From Ophthalmolycus amberensis (taxonomy: Eukaryota; Chordata; Actinopteri; Perciformes; Zoarcidae), in NCBI GenBank assembly GCA_024529925.1, contig JAFEUB010001038.1:2918501-2982500 (forward strand): 64,000 bases of DNA. Direction: 5' to 3'. Numbering within the stretch: the stretch's first letter is position 1; every line of letters begins with the position of its first letter. Positions 1-11,686 of the stretch are shown here, piece after piece. Under the pieces are notes generated by a model. It worked only from the letters and a program-made list of their open reading frames with translations, had not been told where the DNA came from and did no database searches. The position numbers and the translations under genes are program-made.

Positions 1-3000
1 AAAAGCTCTGACGCCTCATTTAAGTGCCTTTAATACATCTTACACCTGTGCGTTTAGCGCCGATCACGGTTCTGAGAGTCGTTCCCTCCGTTCCTTTTTG
101 CCTGTTACTATGGGAACAACCGAGAGGAGCAGGTCAAGTGCGGAGCCCGAAAAGCTGGCAGCTCTTTACCTCACTGCCATCTGCCTCGTAAAAGCACTGC
201 GAAGACGAGCACGGGGCAGAAAAGATTCAGTCGGGGGAGAAAAAAACACCCCGACATGCTTAATCATCTAATTTAGGAAAAGTGCAGCGGAATGAAACGC
301 CGACCTCGTCACTCGCTTGGAGCGAATGAAGCAGGCGGGAGGTGTTCTGGTGCACAGTTGTGGTTTGCGTCAGCGCCTCGGGGGAGCTGCTGTGGTCGGG
401 GCTCGTGTGTTTTTTTTGTTTTTTTTACCACACCGCTACTAGGAAGGCAAATTAGGGTCAGTCAGTCAGAGGGAGATGGGATTCGCTTCAGTAAAGTAAA
501 TAAAAGAGGGATTTTATTTTAGCTGCAGACTCAGGAACATGCCGGCATTTAAACTCTGCAAACATCCTCTGGACCGATCCCACCTTATGTGATAATAGAG
601 GATGAATCATGACACTGAAATCTGCTCTATCATGATTGAACGGCAGAAACAATGACGCAGTAGTTTGACAAACGTGTTCTGAATCGGGGTGTTGACACAC
701 CCCGCTCGACAAAAAAAGCCAATGTTTGCTCGCTCCATCTCTCCGGGCAGTTCACACATTTGGCTCCGGCTAAATATCTTTGGGCAAACATAAAAGAAGA
801 AAAGAAGAAAAGGAACAGGATGAGCTGTGCAGCGCTTTCTCCGGGCAGAGAGCCGCACTCTCTCTTCTCCACACCGTCTCCGGTTTTGCCGCACCTCCTG
901 GCATTACAGCGCACAGAGGAACCTTGTACCCGCGGAGCGCCGTTTGTTCGCTTTGCGTCACGTGTGTGTGTGTGTGTGTGTGTAGGAGAGCACAGGAATG
1001 TGGGGGCAGATGTTCTGAAGATATCACCAGATCTGTGCGAGGGGTCGGTGGGGCACAGTGGAGTCTTAACGGCTGCGCGAACAAAACCTCGCTGATAAGT
1101 GAGATGTGTTTGTGGAGACGGTCCGAGACCCCGGGAGGAGGCGGCGCCAACACTAACTGTGGAAACAGGACAGGCGCTTAATTAGGGTTCGGCCCTTTTT
1201 TAGATGCATTTGGCAACAGATGCCTCGTCTCCCACCAGAGCCGCCACTCAAAATGTCACTCAGCGTGCCGCAGCTTCATTTGCTGTCAGCTGACAAACAG
1301 TCCGGGAGGACCGCGTCGCCGGGGGGGGGGGGGGGGGGGGGCAGCTGGTTTGTCGCTCTCGACGAGCTTGTGAGGAAGTCTGGGTTCCGGTGTTCCGGTT
1401 AAACGAGTGACCGTGTTAACTTGTGACTCTCGGCCAAATGCGTCCGTGGTTGTTCGTAGCAACTTTCGAAAAACGGTTGTCGGAGATAATAAACACAGAT
1501 GAGTATGTATTTAACATTGATTGTAGGCTCTCACCAGGACACCTACATGCTCTATTGGACACTAAGAGTCACCAGTTAGCACGGTCACCCGTTAAACCGC
1601 AACACTATGGCTTCTATTAATCGCATTGACGACCACTGGAGTGGCACTTGACTTTCTGTACATGGAGGAACCGGAGTGTGTGGGGGGGGGGGGGGTGTGT
1701 CGTAACATTCTTAAGGGCAGGATGTGTCCTCTGACAGGGTGAGAGGGACCGTTTATGGACTTCCTGTGTGCCCTTTAAGAAGGAGCAGGAAAGTCTCACT
1801 GAATCAGCGGTAGAGGTACCTGCACGAGAAAACACACCAGAGGACTGTGGAGTATGTGATTAATGTCGGCCCAACACTTGGAAATGCAGAAACTAACTTC
1901 TATACTGCTGGCCACGCAGAAAAAGAAAGTCGATTTGTGCTTTTGGACGGTGAGTGAGGCGTGTGAGAGACACAGTCAGAGACACAGTCAGAGACAACAG
2001 GACATCAGCCTACTGATCCCACGCGCATTGAAAATAAAGATAACCTTTCGTGAGCGGGTGAGCCAGCGACATTATCAATCACACCTTACAGCCGCTATCG
2101 GCCCGGGTAGATCTCAGGGGTCAATTACATACCGGTAGTTGGCAACGCCTCAAAGATAACTACTATCTGCTGCCGTGTCCCACCTCTGACCGGAATTAAT
2201 CATCATTTCTGTGAGGGATTCAGCATCGAGCTGCGGGGAAACTGCGGCGGGGGCTTTAAAGAAAGTCGCTTGACCAAAGATGGTTTCTCGGCCACGTGTG
2301 CCATTTATCTCGATTAAAGGACAGATTTGATAAAAAGTCTGGATATATCTGTCGCTAGTCAGGTCCCAGACCAAAGCCCTGTGTTAAAAAGCTTGTTTTT
2401 AAGATAATTACACTTGACAGGACTTGAATTCACGGTATTGTGACCTACAAGATACTTCTCATATTTGCAATTCAGCTCCCCTGATTATAAATGACTTGTG
2501 CTGTGAGACGGAGCAAATTCAGCTAAGACACAGGCATTCAAACACAAACCGTGCACCACAAAACACTCCCTGCTATCCCCCCTCACAAATAGATTAACAA
2601 ATGGACCTGATTTCATACTCTTTTAAAGTATGAAAGGCACACATGCTGCTCTTTAGACTGACGGTAAGGTGTCAGGGGGAGGAAAACAACAAAAAACGAG
2701 TCTCTCGTGCCTGGACGTGATGCCAATCTGCGGTTTTAACACTCTACCGAACCACCGTGCACTTGTTTCACCGGCGATATCATCTAACCCCGCGGCTCTC
2801 GACTGGCTTTCGTGCAAAGGCCCCAGTGTGCTGTGAGAAAGACATACCCTGTTCAGGGGACAAAGGGCCCATTCAGGTGCCGCGGCATTCTGGGTAGCGC
2901 CAGGCCTCACCTCGCAAGCGGAGACCGCGGGGGTAACATTTCACTTTCTCTCCGCCGCGGGGAAAAGGTCAATACCCCAAGGGGGCCGGCTCCCCCCTCT

Positions 3001-3168
3001 CTTTCCCGTTACAGAGTGATCTCACGGCAGGAGTGACACACACACACACAGCAATGAAACCCCGACGTCCTACATTCATGATTACAGTGTCCCAGAGCGA
3101 AAGCATTGTCGTCCATTTGTGACCTTTGACACGTGTAGTGAGTGCGCGTCGGCGTCCGGGCGACTTAC
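1..3168 (-). other. mgat5: MGAT5 intron 9 (partial)
   Basis: No recognisable exon. It holds a GT repeat (962-983), a 21-base G run (1321-1341) and a short G run near 1681. The next expected protein block (HTPDNSFLGF in human) is not present on either strand. Confidence 0.7.
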
Positions 3169-3302
3169 GGAACATGGTGTTGAACTGCTGCGGGTTGAGG
3201 TTCCACTTCCCCCAGGGCGTCTTGTGGCCCTTGGACTGGGCGTAGTGGGCGTGGTTGAACTCGGGCTCCGTCCCGAAGGAATCCAGCACCCGCAGCATGC
3301 AC
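3169..3302 (-). CDS. mgat5: MGAT5 coding exon 9 (last one in the window)
   Basis: Acceptor GTCACAG|GTGCATG, donor TTCC|GTAAGT. Encodes CMLRVLDSFGTEPEFNHAHY to NLNPQQFNTMF, nearly identical to human. The donor is in phase 1, so the next exon must start with the rest of a Pro codon; it is not found between 1 and 3168. Confidence 0.95.
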
Positions 3303-6300
3303 CTGTGACGTCACACAAAAGAGGAGAGTATTAACGGGCCGCTCCACGCCAGTATGACGAGTCGTTTATTTCAATGAAACCTGCAAACACCCTTATAAAT
3401 CATCTCTGTACCCACACTCAGTGTTGGTACTGTGGGCGACAAAAGAATTTGAATAAAAAGTCATTTTTCAGATTATGGAAAATAATTTGATGGATAAATT
3501 AGTTAATTAAGATGTCAAATAAAATAATTGGAAAAAAAAACAACTTGCAGTTAGTGTCGATCATTTAAAAGCTAAATTAAAATAATGAAAATGACTAATA
3601 ATACAGTTATGTACAGTAAAACGGTTTCAAGTAGAGGTTGGAAGGTTTAAAATCAAATTTCTAAAATGTCCAAGTTCAGTCAGGTGTTGATGAGCAAGAT
3701 CGGCTTCGTCAGTTGTGTATCAAACAAAAAATGAAATGTTTTTATATCTTTTTCCGTTGTTAACATCAAGATGATGCTGTAGAATAACCGTGCGAGACCT
3801 CATGAAAACGGTTACTTTGATGTTTAAAAGATAAACAGAACGCTGCCCAGACAAATATCAGTCGACCTGCCGAGAGTGTCAACCTGACCCGGACAGGAGA
3901 AGGAGGGCATGACATGAGCACAGGTCCAGGTGTGTTTTGTATCGGTTCAATCAAAAGGGATCTGATCAGCAGGAGTGGAAAGGCTTTTTGTTTTTTTTGG
4001 TTGGAAGATTGTCAAAGAAACAAAGAGACAGCATCTTTTCTATTGAGTTTCCATCCACAATGAACAGTATGCGGCCTGCAGCTATGATTTGTTTTTTATA
4101 GGAACATGAATTTCAATTTGTATTCATATGTGGTATTATTGTGTGTAAGGTAATCCCATGTGGAATGGAGCATTTTAATGGTATGAAACAAAACAAAAAT
4201 CCTATTTAGCATTTTTGTCGTATTAATGTCGAAGGAATGTCATTTGAGCTATAACTAAATACACCGTACCAATGTCTTACATGTCTTTCATAATGTGTGC
4301 AGCGACACAAAAACATAGTTTATTAGACACGAAATCAAAACGGCGCTTCGACTGTCCGACAGAGAGACGGTGAAGTGCTGTCCCGTGGACGAGTGACACT
4401 GTGAATGAACAACATGGCTGACTCAAAGGTCACAGCGTTAAGTGGACCACAGCCAGGAGACGGACCCGCTCGCTCATTGTTACTCACTTCTCTTTTCTAG
4501 ACGCCGGTCGGATCACGTCCTTCATTATCTACGTTTTTAACAATTAGGAAGAGAAACGGAAGGAAGGAAAGCTGACATCAATCTGTCCCTCCATCTCACG
4601 CTATTAATCCCAATTTGTCCACGAATGTTTCTCCTACAAAATCCTAGAATGATGACCCTATTTATAGGCCATCTTGAGATGAAGGAAAGTATTTAATCGT
4701 AGCTGAATAAAATAAAATAAATCTGCGTTAATCTTTACGTAATAGTAGGAAACTAGCTAAAAACTCCCCCCCTCTTTTAGTGATCGCCTCTCCTCCCAGA
4801 CAGCTGCAGTGCAGACTGTGCAGCTGTCTGGGAAAGGCCCCTGGGAGAGCAGAGAGCTGGGAAACACATCCACCGTTAGGCAACTTTAGACTGAAAGCAG
4901 AACAACAACAACAACAACAAGCCCACATGCCATCTCCACTCGCTCCAGAGAAAAAAACAACCAAAAAGCAACCCTCATCTGTCCCCGGTGGATGTATCCT
5001 CAACAGAGGGAGGCGTGACGTGGTGTAAATATGGCTGCAGTGAGTCGGCGGTGGGCGTCGTGATGCGGCAGGAGGCCGAGGCTGCTCGGGCTCGACAAGT
5101 TACACTCGATGCGACATCACGATCCAGCTGTGCAGAGCGGGGATGTTGTCGTCAAAGGTTTTTTTTTTTACGGTGATGCGATTCACCTAAAGTGATCCCA
5201 CATGCATAATGTATAACGACAGCCGGCGTGAATTATAACTTTCTCTCCCGCCGCGTGAACAGAGCAATAAATAAAACGGGCCCGTATTGGTGATTAGGAA
5301 ACGCTGATATCAGTTGGGAGTTTGTGTTTCATGCGAGACTCCCCAGGGGTTTGTTTTATGTCGGCAAAGCCCCGAGGCTCAACTGCAGCTGCACGATGAA
5401 CAGACATGTGAAACTCCCAGGATCGCCGAAGCAAGTTGTTGTCTTGTCTCCCGACACCGAGGATGAACAGTGGCATGGATCACACCCCCACATACCCCGC
5501 CAGAGTAATACATACAGACTGTGTTGTGTCAAAAGAAAATAATAATAAAGTGAGGAAGTGACAAACGGAAAGAGCAGCCAGAAGAGAATTGATGAAATCA
5601 AACTTGTGGTCACACGCCCTTGATGACTAACTTGTTGTTTGTCCAGTTTCGTTTCTCATCATTGACACCAAATATAGAAGTGGTCCTGCACGCCGGCACA
5701 TTTCCTGCAGCCTCGGTTATTGGATGAAGGGATTAAATGAAACAGAACAACAGGGCAACATTGGCTGGGAGCGGAGCGGCATGATACGCAGAGATATGGC
5801 GCTGTAAGACGGATAGCCAGGAGACCGGGGCGATAACAAAACACATTAATCACAAAAGGGAGTGGGGGAGGGGGGGCCTGACAGACTTTGGTTGCTTCGT
5901 CCCCGCAAACACGGAGAATAAACCAAGAAAAAGGAGAACAATAACGACAGCGTTTATTGCTCGCAAGGACTTTGGGTCTGATATGCAAACAAATCCGACG
6001 TGTTCTGTCCATTAAGTATCTTTCTCCCCGACGTCCCGTCAAGAGAAAAGAGGATTCTCAGACCACAGGGACAACGAATGTAATTCACTCACACGAGACC
6101 GCAAAGTGAAAGACGCTTTTGGCAGAAAGGCGACGCGGGGAAACCGACGTGGTTTTGTTTAGTGAAAGGAGAAAGAGAGTACAGAAAAACCTCCCGGGTC
6201 CTGTTTCACAAAGCACAGCGACGTTAAGTGCTTTGACATGCGCGAGTGTTCAATAATGGTAGAAGATATATTGCGGGGGGGGGGGGCGGGGAACAGCATC

Positions 6301-9300
6301 CTGGACCTTACATTACGCCTGAGGCTGAATCTATTTCCTCAGGGGCACAAAAGGGAGCGGATGCAGTTGGAGGTGTTATGTCGCAGACAAACAAAACCTG
6401 GTGACAAGCAGGAGGAACCAGCGGGGCCATTAGAGGCCCCCAGACTTATTGTTCCCTCTCTTTTCCTGTCAGTCGGCGCTGATGAAGGCCTCATCCACAG
6501 CCCTCAGCGGAGCAATCGGGAAGAGAATGGAGTCGAAAATGTCGCAATAAGACAGACAACCACCGCGGCCTTCTGGGAAATTGCGGTAATGTTTGAGCGG
6601 AAAGTAGACCCTTTTGTCCCGGCAAGTGCGTCGACACAACGCCCCTTTTGCATGTGTGAGGGAAGCTGTATTGGAAAGCCAGTCAGTGGGACGGAGACGA
6701 TGTCGATGTACTTACTGGTAGTGGACCCAGGAAGGTCCCAGCGTCTTCTTGAACTGGGTGAGGCCCACGATGTCGATGTAGATGAGCTCCACCACCTTGT
6801 CGCCCTGGGTCGGGCAGCTGGACTTGTTCCCCATGACCTTACGCATGATCCTTGGGGGGGGGGGGGTACAAAATTTAAGAAAAAGAACCTCAAGACCAGT
6901 TGAGTTGTAACAAAGTTTGTAGTTGCCCAACAGTCGTGCAAAAACCAACAGCAATGGTTTGACAAATGTAAATGGCAGCCTCATTTGTTTACTCTCAGTC
7001 AAATAACCGTAAGCAAATACTGCGCAGTTGTTGGTTTACCAAAATGTAAAAAAAACATGGTAAACACGACATGCTTTACCTTCCGGTCTGTTCACTAAGG
7101 GCTGCGTCAACATTAAAACATTTTCTATATCTGACCTGAAGCATCTGTTGTGCAGACGAACATCTGGACACACAACAATCATACGTATTATTGGCTCAGG
7201 CTGTTTGGTGGGAAAGTAAGCCCGTGACTGGCAACATGTAATGAACATCGCAGCACTCGGTGGGTACTGACTCTTTGAGCTCGGCCAGGGAGGCTGAGAT
7301 GCGGACGTCGTGGCCCAGCAGGTACAGCGTGGTGATGAGGTCACTCCACTGGACCAGCTCGCCCAACGGGCCGCCGCTGAAGGCGTTCTCCGCTATTTTG
7401 AAGCCAGACTCCTTGGTCAGCAGGCCCAAGTGCACCAGGATCTGATGGAAGTGAGGAGTTGCAGTTAGAGATGAGGTTGTTTTTCATGGAGCGTGAATGT
7501 ATCGTGTAAGGGAGCTAAAAGAGATCCGTGTCATCTGAAAACCTTTCAGATGACACCAATGTAGGAAATGCCTTCGGAAAAATGTTCCGACGAATAATTC
7601 AAAGACACCCCGCTGGATTCGCATTCGAAAAGATTTAAACGGCGGGGTGTAAGAAGCATATTTATCCTAGTAGGGGGACTGTGAGTGTGCTGTCAGGTGC
7701 ACAGTGCACACCAAATACATCTGCAACAACCACGACCAACACAGGGGGAACACAGCGTTCCACAGCGGGAGCAGGAAGTAATAGCCGGCTTTGTTTGAAG
7801 TGGCCGACGCATTCTTCATTGTTGACAGTCGGCCCCCGGCCCCAGAGCGGCACACTAGTCCAGGATTAATATGTGCGGATTATTATCCGAAAGAGATTAG
7901 CGGCTGAAATAAAAAGACCTGGCTTTGAAAGCACCCGCAGAGAAAAGCACTCTTTTGTTTGATTAACGGCCGAAATTGTAGAACTTGTCGGGACAAACTG
8001 AGTGTAAGGGAGGAGAGGCGCGATACCGCGGATAGACGGATGACGGTTCTCGCCTTTCGTCCTCTCCGCTTTGTTTAAGGGGACGCCGCTTTGCATCGGC
8101 ACCGAGGTGTCGCGGGAGATGCGATGTGAATTATTCACGAGGCCAAGTGGAGCGCGCGGAGTGCATTATTCAGTGCCGGGAGCCGCTACCGGCTTGGGAC
8201 GCGATGGAATATCCGTGTCAGTCCTTTTCCCACCGCCATCACTTGGCTGAGCAGAAGTGGTCCGGTCCACAAGTGTGGATAAAGTGTGTGTGTGTGTGTG
8301 TGTGTACACCTTCAACAGGCTGACAGCTTTCCTCTCATGTTCAGGAGGATACACATTTGAGCGAACTACTTTGTCGATATCCAGTCATGATATCGACATG
8401 CCCACCTTCTTCCTCCGGCGCCTGCCCAGGTTCTGCTTGGAGGCCAGCGAGCGGACGGCGCTGACCCACGGCTCGGCCATGCGCTTGATCCTCAGCATCA
8501 TCCAGCGGAACTCCTCGCGCTGGGACATCACGCGGTACAGCTCCTCGAAACTGGTCCGGACCTCCGCCTGCACAACGACAAACAGTGGTGTTAAGGGAAA
8601 CGCTGCATGCTTAAGGATGAAAAGGTTCATCCAAAACGCCTCATTCTTATATTTTACCACCTCGGATTGGCAGATGGAAGCAGGGACTGTTTATAGATAA
8701 ATGGGTGGGTGACTGAACGCTGAAGGTTTGATATTTTGCACAATTTGTCAGCCTCTGCGTCCTATTTGTCTAAGAAACCCGTCTGTAATCATTGAAGCTG
8801 GAGTTCAAGTCATTGCGTCGAGGTGATAGTAACCACGTTAAGCTGTCAGAGACGACTGCAGAGGAAACTTTATAGAGGGAGCATGTTTGCGATCTCTCCT
8901 GAGAGCAAGGCATCAAAGTAACCTTCATAGAGTGAGTCTTAAGAGATAACACTGGATTTCAGAAAGGAGCGGTGTTCATGGAGACGGAACAACAAATACT
9001 GAAGCATTCAGAGCACAAAGCCCTCTGTGTCACCAGCAACCATGAGCTCTGCTGTGGAGGCTGAAAGGAGTGAACACAGCAGTTATATGATACAGTTTAT
9101 AGCTCATAAGAAGGCTTTATAGAGGAGGAGACAAGAGAGGAGAGGAGACAAGAGAGGAGAGGGGAGAGGAGAGGAGACAAGAGAGGAGAGGAGACAGGGG
9201 GAGGAGAGGAGACAAGAGAGGAGAGGGGAGGAGACGAGGAGAGGAGACAGGGAGAGGTAAGGAGAGTAAACGGGGAGAAGAGGAGACAAGAGAGGAGAGG

Positions 9301-10232
9301 ACACAGGGAGAGGAGAGGAGACAAGAAAGGAGACAGGGAGAGGTAAGGAGAGGAAACAGGGAGAGGAGACAAGAGGAGAGGAGACAAGGAGAGTAAACAG
9401 GGAGAAGAGACAAGAGGAGAGGAGACAAGAGAGGAGAGGAGACAGGGAGAGGTAAGGAGAGTAAACAGGGAGAAGAGAGGAGACAAGAGGAGAGGAGACA
9501 AGGAGAGTAAACAGGGAGAAGAGACAAGGAGAGGTAAGGAGAGTAAACAGGGAGAAGAGAGGAGACAAGGGAAGGAGAGCAAACAAGGAGCGGGGCGGAG
9601 ACGATTAGGAGAGATAAAAACAATAAACAAGGAAATGAGAGAAGAGGAAAGTAAACATGAAAGTGAGCAGAAGAGAGTAGAGGCAAATTAACATTGTTTA
9701 TGAGCAACAGTAGCATTAAATGACATTATGTCCTGATGTTTATCAAATGCATGACCAAAAACTCATGTGTGTTGCATCAGTTCTAAAAGTGGCTGGAAAG
9801 TGACGTAGCCACGATAGAAAATATGGAAATGAAACTGAGGCTACTGTCGGACAGGTTTGCACCGCACTGTAAAAAACACTCACGTGAACGCCACACACAG
9901 CTGCATAACAGGTGTAAATATCAGATATGGAAACTCAAGGACTGGAGCACAGCCTGAAGAGAAGACGGACGAGCAGGGAGCAGCGCCGGTGCCATCACCG
10001 GCTCGCTAAGGCGGCTGAAACAAGGCGCTAGCGGGGCATTAGCATCCCTCATCGTGACGGGAAATCACTTCCGCGGACTGAACCTATTAAAACCCGGGCC
10101 CCGGATTAAAACCTCCAAGGCCTGTCAAATGGTCGTCTCCCCACCACAGAGGGCTCAGTGCTGTCGATGCCTCCAGAGGGGATGAAGACTGCTTGATATT
10201 GATTCACCCGCAGCGGAGGGTGTGTGTGTGCG

Positions 10233-10273
<41 letters not shown>

Positions 10274-10523
10274 GTGCGCGCGTGTTTATATTTGACGAGC
10301 GCCGACACGATGGACCTTGGCGCGCGAGCCCCGGCTGCCCGGAGAGGCGCCCTAAGTGGGATTTGAGTGAGCCGATGCGTTGGCAGGGATGGAAGATCAT
10401 TACTCCAGATTTGTCCCAAGGTCCCGTCACTCTCGGCTTCTGCTCCGCCAGAACTGCTGCGCTTTTTTTCCTTGCGTTGACGCCGTGGATCAGCCTCAGT
10501 CTGCCCGTTCATTCGCTGCCACG

Positions 10524-10557
<34 letters not shown>

Positions 10558-11650
10558 GGTGGTCGGGACATCTCAAACTGCTATTTCGGTTCATTTCATA
10601 TTCAAAACTCGTATCAGAGGAGGTGCTTCTTCTTAAAATGAAACATCCTATTAAATGAGGGGTTTGTTGAGTGTCGTTTTTCTTCTGTGGTGTGGAGGAT
10701 GACGGAGCGGGACTTAGCGGTTTAAAAATGCATGCTAATGGGGGACTCGCTGTCACAAAGTCTGGAGTCGTCTCTCTCTCACACACATGCGAGCTTCTTT
10801 GAAATTAATACATGCAAGCCACTTGGACCACAACCGGGACACTTGAAAAGGTGATGCTCAAATGCAGTGAAGTTTTTTTCATCTCCAGGAGGGCAGATGA
10901 GGTGGTTGGAGTGTGTGCTCTGTGTTTCATTGGTTTCCTCACCTGTCCCCTCCGGTCCAATTCTTCGTTCAGGTTCTTTGTCCTCCAGAGCAGGCGGGGA
11001 CACCAATTCTCCACCTATCACATAAAAAAAAAACACATTTCGTTTTCAGCATTTGCCAACCACAACACAGAAGTGCGCTTAAGAAACGTACTCGCTCAAA
11101 GGCGCGCAGCGACACCTTTCAGTAGCTGCTGTTAAAGTGAGGCCTTGTTAGAGCCTATGGGGTGATATTAAAGCCTCTCTATTCAGCTGAGTGTACAGGT
11201 GGAGCAGAGCAACACTTCATCTTCATGAGATCTGGTTGCGGGCTGTTATTTTTGATGCGTGTTGCAAACGTCTGGAGAGCAGCTGCTCGTGTCGAACTTG
11301 TGTTATGGCTTGACGAGAACTACAAGAGTGTGTCCGTCCTGTGGGATGAAGGCTGCATGTGAGGAGACATGCAGCGGTTGAATGCGTGTGGAAAATCGGT
11401 GCCTGGACTATTGCTGTAAACGGTGTACTATATCTATTGTGAGTATCGCCGGCTGCTTCGGTCACGTCTTATTAGAAAACCTGATGATTCAGCAAAAATA
11501 CAAACCATATTGACACAGGACGGCATTCAGAGAAAGGAACAGGACAATCATGTGGACAATGACCCGACAGAGACACGGCAAGACTACATGAGTCACTTTT
11601 CTCTCTCTCTCTCTCTCAGTCGCTGTATTGACTTGGCTACAGTCTCACTC

Positions 11651-11686
<36 letters not shown>

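Noticed and set aside
6238..6903. 221-codon open frame on the plus strand
   Set aside because: It is antisense across MGAT5 exon 8, whose conservation explains the openness; no family resemblance.
9097..9716. Overlapping Ser/Leu/Pro-rich open frames on the minus strand
   Set aside because: Same artefact, from the purine-rich minisatellite at 9121-9655.
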